From Rhodospirillales bacterium (lineage in GTDB: Bacteria; Pseudomonadota; Alphaproteobacteria; Rhodospirillales; Defluviicoccaceae): a stretch of DNA of 59,610 bases. Below the pieces are notes generated by a model that was not told the origin of the DNA, did not search any database, and was given only the letters and a program-made list of their open reading frames with translations. The stretch spans positions 1-59,610 of the forward strand of contig REEP01000103.1 in NCBI GenBank assembly GCA_007695045.1, written 5' to 3'. The translations under genes were made by a program, and so were the position numbers. Positions 1 through 8,872 of this stretch are shown piece by piece; position 1 is the first letter of the stretch; the number at the start of each line of letters is the position of its first letter.

Positions 1-907
1 CGGCAGCCACAGAGAGACCACGCGTTTCATGCCATTCCACCAGCCATGAAGCCGGCCCTGTCGATGTGAGTTGTGCGGCATCGGGGGGTAAGGGTGCCGC
101 GGCACTGGTCCGCCAGCGCAACAGATCGATCCGCCAGCGGGGCCGAACCGGATCGGCCGGCGGAGCGGGGTCGGCATCCGGATGGAGTGCCGCCGCGGCA
201 TGCGGCGGAAGCGCGGCATCAGGCATGAGACCGGGCACGCTGCCGACCCGCCAGCGGGTGAGCGCCGGGGTCGGTGCCGCGAGCGTGCGCGCCGGGCGGA
301 CCAGCAGCGCCAGGGTGCCCGTGGTCTCGGCGGCCAGTTGCAGCCGGCGCAGGGCGATCGGCGGAGCGGCGCCGATTTCTCCGGCCACGCCGGCGAGGGC
401 GCCGCTCTGCAGGCCTTCCTCCAAGGCCCAGAGCAGATCGGTCTCACGGCCGGCTTCGATCACGATCAGGCGATCCGGATCGAGACCGAAGCAGGCGAGA
501 CCGGGGGCGTACAGCACCCCTGGCAGCCTGCCGGTCCCGGCATGGGTGCGCCGGCACCACGCCACGGCTCCCCCCTCGGCCAGCAGTCGCCCCAGCAGCA
601 GGGCGGTAAAGCCGGCAGCGGCGGCCGTGGCGTCGGCAGCGACGATGTCGTGCAGCCCGGCCCGCGGCAGCCCGTGCCAGGGCAAGGCATTGTCCAGGGA
701 AACGGCACCGAGGGAGAATGACGCTGCCGTTTCGTGGCCGGTTGCGTCGCACTCAAGGCCGGAAGCGCTGCCGGAATTGTGCTCGATCCGGCGGATCTGT
801 CGCCGCAAGTCGGCGAGAAGCGCCGGATCGGGGCGGCAGCGGGCGTGCGACGGCAGCGCTGGCGGGACATGGGATGAAGACCCAGACAAGGTATCGGGGG
901 CGGGCAT
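1..907 (-). CDS. imuA: ImuA-type SOS mutagenesis protein (3' end beyond window)
   Basis: Reading leftward from an ATG at 907, the frame stays open to the window edge (about 302 codons). It has the RecA/SulA-like look of ImuA: a basic start (LRRQIRRIE), then ALPWHGLPRAGLHDIVA, a stretch on calling an ALLLGRLLAEGGAVAW segment, LYAPGLACFGLDPDRLI, and LRRLQLAAETTGTLALLV. The tail (ASWLVEWHETRGLSVAA) resembles the usual ImuA end, so the stop is probably just outside. ImuA works with ImuB and DnaE2 in error-prone lesion bypass. An imuB gene would be expected to the left. A LexA box lies 22 bp before the start, which supports both the start and SOS control. The frame is not a shadow: it is the only one here with family-like sequence. 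Confidence 0.85.
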   Translation of the reverse strand, partial: MPAPDTLSGSSSHVPPALPSHARCRPDPALLADLRRQIRRIEHNSGSASGLECDATGHETAASFSLGAVSLDNALPWHGLPRAGLHDIVAADATAAAAGFTALLLGRLLAEGGAVAWCRRTHAGTGRLPGVLYAPGLACFGLDPDRLIVIEAGRETDLLWALEEGLQSGALAGVAGEIGAAPPIALRRLQLAAETTGTLALLVRPARTLAAPTPALTRWRVGSVPGLMPDAALPPHAAAALHPDADPAPPADPVRPRWRIDLLRWRTSAAAPLPPDAAQLTSTGPASWLVEWHETRGLSVAA

Positions 908-928
908 GGTGCGTGACCCATTGGCTAT

Positions 929-943
929 GTTCTTTTTTTGTTC
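929..943. promoter_or_regulatory. LexA (SOS) box GTTC-N7-GTTC
   Basis: GTTC at 929-932 and GTTC at 940-943 are separated by exactly seven T residues. This direct repeat is the known alphaproteobacterial LexA site. It sits between divergent imuA (start 907) and the LysM gene (start 1113), close to the imuA start, so imuA is the likely target. Confidence 0.8.
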
Positions 944-1112
944 TAGCTCGAATCACCTCACTGCGTCAACCCATCCCATCCCTCCTGAACGTCCATTCAG
1001 TGACCCTGCGCCGACGACACGCGCCGACGAGAGACGACACGTGCATTGCAGCACGACCAAGGCCGCACTAGACTCACCCTCGTTACGCTTGATTTTCGGT
1101 GAGACAGACCCG

Positions 1113-2288
1113 GTGAAGCGCTCTTTTCTCGTTGCCGCCCTCGGGGCTGCCGTGGTTATGGCGGCGATCATTCTCAACGAGATCAATCGCGACCCCGACC
1201 CGCACCGGTCTCCCCCGCAAGTTACCGAGGGCGACCCGGCACGGGCGGCACAAAAGTCTTCCGCCGATCCTGGTGCTGCGGCCTGGAGCGCACCGCACGA
1301 ACCTGCCCCCGATCCTGCGGATACAGCCATCACTAGCCCGGAGCCTGGCACCGAAGCGCTCGCTCCGCCATTCGCGCTGCCGACGTTCGACGTAGCGCGG
1401 GTCACGCCGGCCGGGGAGGCCGTGTTGGCCGGCCGAGCCGAACCCGGTGCCCGCGTCGTCGTCACCGACCAGGACCGGCCGATCGGTACGGTAACCGCCG
1501 ACGAGCGCGGCGAATGGGTGTTTCTGCCGGCGGAACCCCTGCTTCCGGGGGAACGCTGGATCGGTCTCGAGATCGATCCGGGGAGCAGCGGTGGCGAGGA
1601 CAGGGGCGAAAACGGAGGCGAGATCGGATCGCTGCTTCGGTCCGAGCACCTGTTGCTGGTGATCATCCCGGACCCTGATGCCGATGCCGATTCCGCACTC
1701 GAGGCCGATGGGATCGGCGAGGCGTCACCGGAGGCGCCGCGGGTCCTGGTGATGCAGGTGCCTCGCGCGGGGCTTGGACCGGCCACCGTGCTGCAATCGC
1801 CGGCCGAACCGGCCCAGGGCGATCCGGTGACGGCCATGCCCCTGGCGATCGGCGCGGTGGATCGGGATGCGGCCGCCCGACTCACGCTCAGCGGCCATGC
1901 TCCGGAGTCTGCTGCGGTCAACGTCTATGTCGGCGAGACCTTCGTGGGGCAGGCGGTGGCCGACGCCGAGGGGCGCTGGCTTCTGCGCCCCCACGACACG
2001 GCGATGACCGTCGCCGGCGTGGTGCGGGCGGACCAAGTCGGCGAAGACGGAGAAGTGCTGGCCCGGGTTGCCGTGCCGTTCGCGCCGATGACGGCGGATG
2101 CCGGTCCCGTTGCGTCGTCAGGACACACCGTGGTGATCCGTCCCGGCGAGAACCTGTGGCGGATCGCCCGCGATGTGTATGGCAGCGGCTTCGCCTACAC
2201 GGCCATCTACGAGGCCAACCGGGACCAGATCCGTGATCCCGACCTGATCTATCCCGGTCAGGTGTTCACCCTGCCGCCGGTGCATTGA
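1113..2288 (+). CDS. LysM domain envelope protein with Ig-like repeats
   Basis: A GTG at 1113 gives 391 residues. Residues 4-23 form one hydrophobic membrane segment (FLVAALGAAVVMAAIIL), so the bulk is periplasmic. A long acidic, Pro/Ala-rich linker follows, with two short Ig-like beta units (LAGRAEPGARVVVTDQDRPI and LSGHAPESAAVNVYVGETFV). A LysM domain ends the protein (VIRPGENLWRIARDVYG to YPGQVFTLPP), predicting peptidoglycan binding. The open frame extends upstream to 66, but that part lies antisense to imuA and is not protein-like. The same architecture is common in Rhodospirillales, with no assigned role. Confidence 0.85.
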   Translation: MKRSFLVAALGAAVVMAAIILNEINRDPDPHRSPPQVTEGDPARAAQKSSADPGAAAWSAPHEPAPDPADTAITSPEPGTEALAPPFALPTFDVARVTPAGEAVLAGRAEPGARVVVTDQDRPIGTVTADERGEWVFLPAEPLLPGERWIGLEIDPGSSGGEDRGENGGEIGSLLRSEHLLLVIIPDPDADADSALEADGIGEASPEAPRVLVMQVPRAGLGPATVLQSPAEPAQGDPVTAMPLAIGAVDRDAAARLTLSGHAPESAAVNVYVGETFVGQAVADAEGRWLLRPHDTAMTVAGVVRADQVGEDGEVLARVAVPFAPMTADAGPVASSGHTVVIRPGENLWRIARDVYGSGFAYTAIYEANRDQIRDPDLIYPGQVFTLPPVH

Positions 2289-2290
2289 CC

Positions 2291-2339
2291 CCGCTGGTCA
2301 GGGACGCCGGCCTCCGATCTGCAATGACCAGGCCAGCGG
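2291..2339. terminator. inverted repeat between convergent genes, possible bidirectional terminator
   Basis: CCGCTGGTCA (2291-2300) pairs with TGACCAG...AGCGG (2325-2339) with a 3-nt bulge. It fills the 52-bp gap between the convergent LysM gene and hisD. There is no clear T-run, so the call is tentative. Confidence 0.3.
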
Positions 2340-2340
2340 T

Positions 2341-3648
2341 TCAGGTGTCGCGCCGGCGGTTGAGGCGGAGCGCTACCGAACGGGCGTGGGCATCCAGCCC
2401 TTCGGCTTCGGCCAGCGTAATGGCGGACGGGCCGATGGCGGCGAGGCCGCCGGCTCCGCATCCGAGGAACGTGGTCCGCTTCATGAAGTCGATCACGCCG
2501 AGACCGGAGGAGTAGCGGGCGGTCCGATCCGTCGGCAGCACGTGATTGGGGCCGGCGACGTAATCGCCCAAGGCTTCCGGTGCCAGCCGGCCGAGGAACA
2601 CCGCGCCGGCATGTCGCACCGTATCGGCGAAATCGGCCGGGTTCTCCAGGGCGAGTTGAAGGTGTTCTGGCGCCAGGCGGTCGACCAGCGCCGGGGCATC
2701 GGCCTTGAGATCCTCGACCACGATGACGACGCCGTGGTCCTCCCAACTCCGGCGCGCGATGTCGCGGCGCGCCAGGGTGGGCAGGTGGCGGTCGACGGCG
2801 GCGCATACGGCTTCGGCATAGGCCGCGTCGCCGGTGATCAGGATCGACTGGGCGGCGGCGTCATGCTCCGCCTGGGCGAGCAGGTCCACCGCGATCCAGT
2901 CGGGATCGGCCGAACCGTCGGCGACAATCAGTACCTCCGACGGACCGGCGATGCTGTCGATGCCGACGATGCCGAACACCCGGCGCTTGGCCGCGGCGAC
3001 GTAGGCGTTGCCGGGCCCGACGATCTTGTCCACCGGCCGGATCGTCGCGGTACCGTAGGCCAGGGCCGCGATCGCCTGGGCGCCGCCGATGCGATAGATC
3101 TCGTCGATTCCGGCGATGCGGGCGGCGGCCAGCACCAGGGGATTGATCCGACCTTCCGGGGTCGGCACCACCATCACCAGGCGGTCCACCCCGGCGATCT
3201 TGGCCGGCAGAGCGTTCATCAACGCCGACGACGGATAGGCCGCGGTGCCACCCGGGACGTATAGCCCGGCGGCGCTCACCGGGGTCCAGCGGTAGCCGAG
3301 CCGGATGCCCACATCATCGGTGTAGTCGAGGTCCTGGGGCAACTGGCGGCGGTGGAAATCGCTGATGCGCCGAGCCGCCACCTCCAGCGCATCGACCACG
3401 GCCCTGTCGCAGTCGGCGATGGCGAGGTCGATTTCCCGCGCCGAGACCCGAAGCCGGTCCGGCGTCAGCTCCAGCTTGTCGAACTTCCGGGTGTAGCGGA
3501 TCACGGCCGCGTCCCCGCGCTCGCGCACGTCCTCGAGGATGCCGGCCACCACCTTGTCGACGTTGGCCGCCGGCTCGCGCCGGCCGGCCACCACCGCGGC
3601 AAAGCGGGCGGCGAAGTTCTTGGTGCGGGTATCAAGCCTCTGCGGCAC
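2341..3648 (-). CDS. hisD: histidinol dehydrogenase
   Basis: HisD catalyses the last two steps of histidine synthesis (histidinol to histidine, using NAD and zinc) in the cytoplasm. Family signatures are clear: [67 protein letters not shown], the EHD of [12 protein letters not shown], and the C-terminal APEHLQL and GPNHVLPT. Length (435 aa) is normal. The frame could open at a TTG at 3654, but GGGAGG at 3655-3660 is well spaced only for the GTG at 3648, so that start is chosen. It overlaps the end of hisG by 17 bp, implying translational coupling in a murA-hisG-hisD run. Confidence 0.97.
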   Translation of the reverse strand: MPQRLDTRTKNFAARFAAVVAGRREPAANVDKVVAGILEDVRERGDAAVIRYTRKFDKLELTPDRLRVSAREIDLAIADCDRAVVDALEVAARRISDFHRRQLPQDLDYTDDVGIRLGYRWTPVSAAGLYVPGGTAAYPSSALMNALPAKIAGVDRLVMVVPTPEGRINPLVLAAARIAGIDEIYRIGGAQAIAALAYGTATIRPVDKIVGPGNAYVAAAKRRVFGIVGIDSIAGPSEVLIVADGSADPDWIAVDLLAQAEHDAAAQSILITGDAAYAEAVCAAVDRHLPTLARRDIARRSWEDHGVVIVVEDLKADAPALVDRLAPEHLQLALENPADFADTVRHAGAVFLGRLAPEALGDYVAGPNHVLPTDRTARYSSGLGVIDFMKRTTFLGCGAGGLAAIGPSAITLAEAEGLDAHARSVALRLNRRRDT

Positions 3649-4300
3649 CGGCAACCTCCCGAAAGCTCTCGACCCAGCGGCTGATTGATGCAGGCCGCGT
3701 TTTCCAGGCCGTCCGGTTGACCGCCAGCCTGGAGGAGATGTGGGCGATGGTCTCCACCTCCGTCAAGCCATTGGCCTTGAGGGTGGCACCGGAGGACACC
3801 AGGTCCACCAGCCGCTGGCACAACCCCATGGCCGGGGCCAGTTCGATGGCACCGCTGAGGCGGATACATTCGGCCTGGACGCCGCGGCCGGCGAAGTGTC
3901 GGGCGGTCACCCGAGGATACTTGGTGGCCACGCGCACATGGCTCCAGCTCTCGGGGTCGTCCTCGGCTACCAGCTCGGCGGGCTCGGCCACCGCCAAGCG
4001 GCAACGGCCCAGGTTCAGGTCCACCGGCGCGTACACCTCGGGGTAGTCAAACTCCATCAGTACGTCGCTGCCGACGACGCCGAGATCGGCCGCACCGAAG
4101 GCGACGAAAGTGGCCACATCGAAGCTGCGCACCCGGATCAGATGCAGGTGCGGATCATCGGTACGGAAGCGGAGCTGGCGACTGTCCGGATCGTCGAAGG
4201 CGGCTTCCGGGCTGATCCCGGCCCGGTCCAGCAACGGCCGCAGTTCGGCCAGGATGCGCCCCTTGGGCAAAGCCAGCACGATCGGCGCGGTTTCCGCCAC
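3632..4300 (-). CDS. hisG: ATP phosphoribosyltransferase, short form
   Basis: HisG joins ATP and PRPP, the first and regulated step of histidine synthesis. The 222-aa length marks the short form (HisGS), which lacks the C-terminal allosteric domain. Recognisable parts are [49 protein letters not shown] and the PRPP-binding [16 protein letters not shown] start at 4300 follows GGGAGGGAG. The gene lies 20 bp after murA and overlaps hisD. Short HisG normally needs the HisRS-like partner HisZ; no hisZ is in this window. Confidence 0.96.
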   Translation of the reverse strand: MAETAPIVLALPKGRILAELRPLLDRAGISPEAAFDDPDSRQLRFRTDDPHLHLIRVRSFDVATFVAFGAADLGVVGSDVLMEFDYPEVYAPVDLNLGRCRLAVAEPAELVAEDDPESWSHVRVATKYPRVTARHFAGRGVQAECIRLSGAIELAPAMGLCQRLVDLVSSGATLKANGLTEVETIAHISSRLAVNRTAWKTRPASISRWVESFREVAGAAEA

Positions 4301-4320
4301 GATCTCCCTCCCCGCAAAGA

Positions 4321-5607
4321 TCAGCCGCGCAGGCGCTCGATATCGGCGCCGCAGGCCACCAATTTCTCTTCAAGCCGCTCATAGCCGCGGTCCAGGTGGT
4401 AGACCCGGTTGATGATGGTCTCCCCCTCGGCGGCCAAGCCGGCCAGCACCAGCGAGACCGAGGCGCGGAGGTCGGTCGCCATCACCGGCGCGCCTGACAG
4501 CATCCGCACCCCGCGGATGATCGCCGAGGCGCCGTGCACGTTGATATCGGCGCCCATGCGGGCCAGTTCGGGCACGTGCATGAAGCGGTTCTCGAACACC
4601 GTCTCGGTGACCATGGCGGCCCCTTCCGCCACCGCCATCAGGGCCATGAACTGGGCCTGGAGATCGGTGGGAAAGCCGGGATAGGGCTCGGTCATCACGT
4701 CGACGCCGCGGATCGGGCCGTTGCGCCGCGCCACCTGCAGGCCGGCCGCCGTCGGTGTCACCTCGGCGCCGGCCGCCGCCAGGACCTCGTTGAGGGCGGC
4801 CACCTGATCCATCCGGGCCCCAACCAACTCCAGGCTGCCGCCGGTGATCACGGCGGCCATGGCGTAGGTGCCGGTCTCGATCCGGTCCGGCAGGACGGCA
4901 TGCCGGGCGCCATGCAGACGCTCCCGGCCCTGGACGGTCAGCGTGTCGGTGCCGATGCCCTCGATCTCCGCCCCCATGGCGATCAGGCAGTGGGCGAGGT
5001 CGGCGATCTCCGGCTCCCGCGCGGCGTTAGTCAGCACCGTCTCGCCCTTGGCCAGCGCGGCCGCCATCAGCGCGTTCTCGGTGCCGCCGACGGTGACGGA
5101 CGGAAACACCACCCGGTCGCCGCGCAGGCCCTGGGGTGCGCGGGCCTCGATGTAGCCTTCCTTGAGCTCGATCTCGGCGCCGAGCTGGGCCATGGCCTTG
5201 AGGTGCAGATCAACCGGGCGGGTACCGATGGCGCAGCCGCCGGGCAGGGAGACCCGGGAGCGGCCGAACCGTGCCAGCATCGGCCCCAGCACCAGCACCG
5301 ATGCCCGCATCTTCCGCACCAGGTCATAGGGCGCGGTGACGTCGCGTACCTCGGTTGCGGTCAGTTGCAGGACCCGGCCGGCATGGCCGCCGCCCGGGCC
5401 GTTGCCATCCATGGTGATCTGTACGCCGAGTTCGCCCAACAGGTGCGCCATGGTGGCGATATCCGCCAGGTGCGGCAGGTTGGTGAGGGTCAGCGTCTCC
5501 TCGGTGAGAAGGCTTGCCGCCATCAGCGGCAACGCGGCGTTCTTGGCCCCTGCGATGGGCAGTTGGCCTTGCAGCGGGTATCCCCCTCGAATGCGGATGC
5601 GGTCCAT
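4321..5607 (-). CDS. murA: UDP-N-acetylglucosamine 1-carboxyvinyltransferase
   Basis: MurA transfers enolpyruvate from PEP to UDP-GlcNAc, the committed cytoplasmic step of peptidoglycan synthesis. The 428-aa product starts [14 protein letters not shown] with the substrate-binding GAKNAALP at about residues 20-27. The fosfomycin-target cysteine is Cys125 in [15 protein letters not shown]. The [10 protein letters not shown] and [15 protein letters not shown] motifs are present. The frame stays open upstream to 5814, but the family N-terminus begins at the ATG at 5607. It leads a run into hisG and hisD, a common alphaproteobacterial order. Confidence 0.97.
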   Translation of the reverse strand: MDRIRIRGGYPLQGQLPIAGAKNAALPLMAASLLTEETLTLTNLPHLADIATMAHLLGELGVQITMDGNGPGGGHAGRVLQLTATEVRDVTAPYDLVRKMRASVLVLGPMLARFGRSRVSLPGGCAIGTRPVDLHLKAMAQLGAEIELKEGYIEARAPQGLRGDRVVFPSVTVGGTENALMAAALAKGETVLTNAAREPEIADLAHCLIAMGAEIEGIGTDTLTVQGRERLHGARHAVLPDRIETGTYAMAAVITGGSLELVGARMDQVAALNEVLAAAGAEVTPTAAGLQVARRNGPIRGVDVMTEPYPGFPTDLQAQFMALMAVAEGAAMVTETVFENRFMHVPELARMGADINVHGASAIIRGVRMLSGAPVMATDLRASVSLVLAGLAAEGETIINRVYHLDRGYERLEEKLVACGADIERLRG

Positions 5608-5841
5608 GGTGACGGTCGTAACCTCGGGACGAACGTGAACGGCACGTTTGGCGGCCGGTTGCGGCCGTTGGCTCTGACAAAAAAGCTCGGCCGCGGCGAC
5701 AGCGACTCTGGCGCACGGGCCGGGCAAGGGGAGCGGGCGGCAACGGAGCTGCCAATGTGACGTGCTTACGACAGATGGCACGAGCGGGCAAGGTCCCGGC
5801 CAGGCCGGCACCATCGGATTGGCCCGCTTAGGATTCTGTGC

Positions 5842-6003
5842 TCAGGTTTTGTCTGGGGGCGGTTCGTCCGAGGCCGCTCGTCCTCGCGCCTGGGCCTTGC
5901 GCCGTTTCAAGTTGGCGCGAAGTGCCTCGGCCAGCCGCTTTTCCCGATCTTCACGGCTCTCGCGGGCGGAGCCGCCGCCGGCATCGGAGGGACGCTTGGT
6001 CAT
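5842..6003 (-). CDS. small basic conserved protein
   Basis: A 53-aa, highly charged product rich in Arg, Lys and Glu: an N-terminal MTKRPSDAGGGS followed by a predicted helix (REDREKRLAEALRANLKRRK). Small proteins of this look (ending ALRANLKRRKAQARGR) often sit beside murA in alphaproteobacteria; no function is known to me. The frame opens earlier, at 6078, but that would overlap the PBP gene, so the ATG at 6003 is preferred. It lies between the PBP gene and murA on the same strand. Confidence 0.65.
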   Translation of the reverse strand: MTKRPSDAGGGSARESREDREKRLAEALRANLKRRKAQARGRAASDEPPPDKT

Positions 6004-6055
6004 GATCGCGGCAGTGTCGCGGCGCTTGGCTGCTCCCGTCAAGCGCCGCGAGCGG

Positions 6056-8101
6056 TCATCGGGGGGCCTCGGGGTCACCCGGCTGGCCGGCGATGGCGTC
6101 GATCAGGCGTTCGAAGAAGTCGCGGTCTTGGCGTTCGTCGATCGGCGGCGCCGGGCCCGGTGTCCGCTCGGGCAGCAGGCTCGGCAAGGGCCGCACCGGC
6201 GTGCCGGCGTGGGCCTCGGCCATGAACTGACGCCACAAGGTGGCCGGCAGGGTGCCGCCGGTGACCCGGTCCATGGGCCGGTCGTCGTCGTTGCCCATCC
6301 ACACCCCGGCCACCAGGTCGGCGGTGAAGCCGATGAACCAGGCATCGCGGAAGCTCTGGCTGGTGCCGGTCTTGCCGGCCACCGGCCGGTCAAGCTTGGC
6401 CGCCCGGGCGGTGCCCCAGTCCACGGCGGAGACGAGCATCCGGGTGATGTGGGATGCCTCGGTGGGGGACATCACCCGGCCGGCGCCGGTGCCGCCCCGC
6501 TGGTACAGCACCTTGCCGTCGCGGTCGTGGATGCTGTCGATGCCGAACGCGAACACCCCGATGCCGCCGTTGGCGAAGGCGGCATAGGCGGCAGTGATCT
6601 CCACCGGTGAGGTGCCGCTGACACCCAGCGCCACGCTCGGCGTTGCCTGCAGGTCGCCGGTGAGGCCGAGGCGTCTGGCCGCCCGGATCACCCGGTTGCG
6701 CCCGGCATGCTCGCTCACCTGCACCGCCACGGTGTTGACGGAATAGGCCAAGGCTTCCTCCAGGCTGACCTCGCCAAGAAAGCCACCCTGGAAGTTGGTC
6801 GGCCGCCATGTGCCGATGGCGATGGGTCCATCCACCATGCGGGTGCCGGGGGTAAGGCCGGCTTCCAGCCCGGCCAGGTAGACGAACGGCTTGAATGCCG
6901 AGCCCGGCTGCCGGCGGGCCTGGGCGGCGCGGTTGAACTGGCTGCCGGCGTAGCTCCGCCCGCCGACCATGGCGCGCACCGCACCGTCATAGGTCATCGC
7001 CAGCAAAGCCCCCTGGGAGACCTTCTTGCCCGCCGCCTCGCCCGCCAGCATGGTGGCGAGGCGGGATTCGGCCAAGGTTTGCAGGCGCGGATCCAGGGTT
7101 GTGACCACGATCAGGTCGCGATCATCGGCGGAGACGAAGTCCGGCACCTGGTCCAGCACCCAGTCGACAAAATAGCGACTGCTGCCGCCGCCTCCCCGCA
7201 CCGCCACGATGGCGCCGGGCTGCCGCTCCGCTGCCCGCGCCTCGGCGTCGCTGATGAAGCCGGCATCGACCATGCCGGCCAGCACTTGGCGGGTGCGGCC
7301 CGCGGCCCGTTCCGGGCTGGCTTGGGGGTTGTAGCGGGAGGGGGCCCGGAGCAGTCCCGCCAGCATCGCCGACTGGTAGGTGGAGAGCCGGCTGGCCGGC
7401 ACGCCGAAGAACTTGCGGGCAGCGGCGTCGACGCCGTAAGCGCCGGCGCCGAAATAGGCCCGGTTCATGTAGAGCGCCAGGATCTCGTCCTTGCTGAAGC
7501 GCCGCTCCAGCCAGAATGCCAGGATCAGTTCCTGGACCTTGCGCTCCCAGGTTCGGGCCGGGGTGAGGAACAGGTTCTTGGCCACCTGCTGGGTGATGGT
7601 GCTGCCACCCTGGACGATGCCGCCGGCCCGGATATTGGCATAGGCAGCCCGCACCATCCCGAACACATCGATGCCGACGTGGCGGTAGAAGCGGCGGTCC
7701 TCGGTCGCCATCATGGCCAGCGGCAGCGCCGGCGGGACGGTATCCACCGTCACCGCGTAGCCGTACAGGTCCCCGGCGGTGGCGAGCTCGGTGCCGTCGG
7801 CGGCAAGCACGGTGATGGACGGACGCCGGGTGGCGGCGATGGCGGCATCGATGTCGGGCAGGTCGGTCGCGAACCAGGCCACGATCAGGCCAAGGCTGAC
7901 GGCAGCCCAGATCACCAGGACGGCAGCCCACTTGGCTGTCCATCGGGCGGAGCGCCCGACCCAACGGAACGCCGGCCGGCGTGGTGGTTTGTTGCGGTTT
8001 GAACCGCGCTCGCGCCGGCCGCCGGCGGCGCGCGACGGCCGCGCGTTGGCCGGCTTGCTCCCCCGCCCGCCGATCCGATCCTTCGGGTCCGCCTTCAACA
8101 T
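6056..8101 (-). CDS. bifunctional class A penicillin-binding protein (PBP1A-like)
   Basis: This envelope enzyme polymerises lipid II and cross-links peptides. A basic cytoplasmic tail (about 50 aa) precedes one membrane segment (AAVLVIWAAVSLGLIVAWF). The glycosyltransferase domain has the catalytic EDRRFYRHVGID, GGSTITQQVAKNLF and RKVQELILAFWLE. The transpeptidase domain has the nucleophile motif SAFK (in RRQPGSAFKPFVYL), SVN and KTGTSQ. At 681 aa it is short for PBP1A and lacks a large OB or C-terminal extra domain. An upstream GTG (8128) is possible, but AAGGA lies 7-8 bp before the ATG at 8101. It is divergent from the DUF4365 cassette. Confidence 0.93.
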   Translation of the reverse strand: MLKADPKDRIGGRGSKPANARPSRAAGGRRERGSNRNKPPRRPAFRWVGRSARWTAKWAAVLVIWAAVSLGLIVAWFATDLPDIDAAIAATRRPSITVLAADGTELATAGDLYGYAVTVDTVPPALPLAMMATEDRRFYRHVGIDVFGMVRAAYANIRAGGIVQGGSTITQQVAKNLFLTPARTWERKVQELILAFWLERRFSKDEILALYMNRAYFGAGAYGVDAAARKFFGVPASRLSTYQSAMLAGLLRAPSRYNPQASPERAAGRTRQVLAGMVDAGFISDAEARAAERQPGAIVAVRGGGGSSRYFVDWVLDQVPDFVSADDRDLIVVTTLDPRLQTLAESRLATMLAGEAAGKKVSQGALLAMTYDGAVRAMVGGRSYAGSQFNRAAQARRQPGSAFKPFVYLAGLEAGLTPGTRMVDGPIAIGTWRPTNFQGGFLGEVSLEEALAYSVNTVAVQVSEHAGRNRVIRAARRLGLTGDLQATPSVALGVSGTSPVEITAAYAAFANGGIGVFAFGIDSIHDRDGKVLYQRGGTGAGRVMSPTEASHITRMLVSAVDWGTARAAKLDRPVAGKTGTSQSFRDAWFIGFTADLVAGVWMGNDDDRPMDRVTGGTLPATLWRQFMAEAHAGTPVRPLPSLLPERTPGPAPPIDERQDRDFFERLIDAIAGQPGDPEAPR

Positions 8102-8350
8102 GGCCTTGTCCTTATCCGACCCGGGCACCCGGGCTCAACGGCTGCTGCAACCGACAGGATGACTGGCTTGAAATCGTGGCAGGATTCGGCGCAGCATCGA
8201 AGAGGCGGAGTGACGACAGGCGCGGTACGGAGAATGTGATGATGGCCGATTCGGTTGCGCACCGACAGGGTGATATGTGGACATCACGTTCGCGGTAGCC
8301 CCGGACCACGCGACAAAACAGAACGGCCACTGTCGTCAGGAGGACCTCAT

Positions 8351-8872
8351 ATGGGATCAGGACAAGGGGGAGTGAGCGGGTCGCTGTTGGCCAGCGCCGA
8401 CCGCAAGGAAGGCTTGTCACGGGCGTACTTGGCCGCCGTCGCGGCCAGCGCCGGCTATACTCTCTCCGCCATGGATTTCGACCGTGATGGGATCGACGTA
8501 CAGGTGCGTGCCGGCGGCGACATGAGACCAAGTCTCGATGTCCAGCTCAAGGCAACGGTGAGGTTGGGGGAGGACGCCGGCGAGGCCTTTGTCTATTCGC
8601 TGAAGCGACGGAACTACGATCTCCTGCGCCTCCCTTCGATGGTTCCGCGCATTCTGGTGGTTCTGGCGCTGCCCGACGACGAGACGACCTGGGTCGAGGT
8701 CTCCGACGCCTGCCTCGTGATGCGACGGTGTGCTTACTGGACCACGCTTGCCGGGCGGCCGGAGACGTCGAACAAGGAAACCGTGACGGTTTTCATTCCG
8801 AAGCGTAATCGGCTGGATCCGGATGGGTTGAGGGAACTGATGGAACGGGCGCGGACGGGGACCATAGCATGA
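8351..8872 (+). CDS. DUF4365 domain protein
   Basis: A 173-aa product with the DUF4365 pattern: DRDGIDVQVRAGG, LDVQLKATVRL, LKRRNYDLLRLPSMVPRILVVLALP, and CAYWTTLAGRPET followed by VTVFIP. The D...Q-K arrangement in the first half (GIDVQV, DVQLKAT) resembles the PD-(D/E)XK nuclease-like core proposed for this family, so nucleic acid cleavage is possible but unproven. AGGAGG at about 8339-8344 fixes the ATG at 8351; the frame opens earlier, at 8255, without support. Its TGA overlaps the next gene's ATG (ATGA), so the two are translationally coupled. Confidence 0.8.
   Translation: MGSGQGGVSGSLLASADRKEGLSRAYLAAVAASAGYTLSAMDFDRDGIDVQVRAGGDMRPSLDVQLKATVRLGEDAGEAFVYSLKRRNYDLLRLPSMVPRILVVLALPDDETTWVEVSDACLVMRRCAYWTTLAGRPETSNKETVTVFIPKRNRLDPDGLRELMERARTGTIA

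Noticed and set aside
66-1112. Upstream part of the long rightward frame that ends in the LysM protein
   Set aside because: It overlaps imuA antisense and is not protein-like; the membrane anchor begins at the GTG at 1113.
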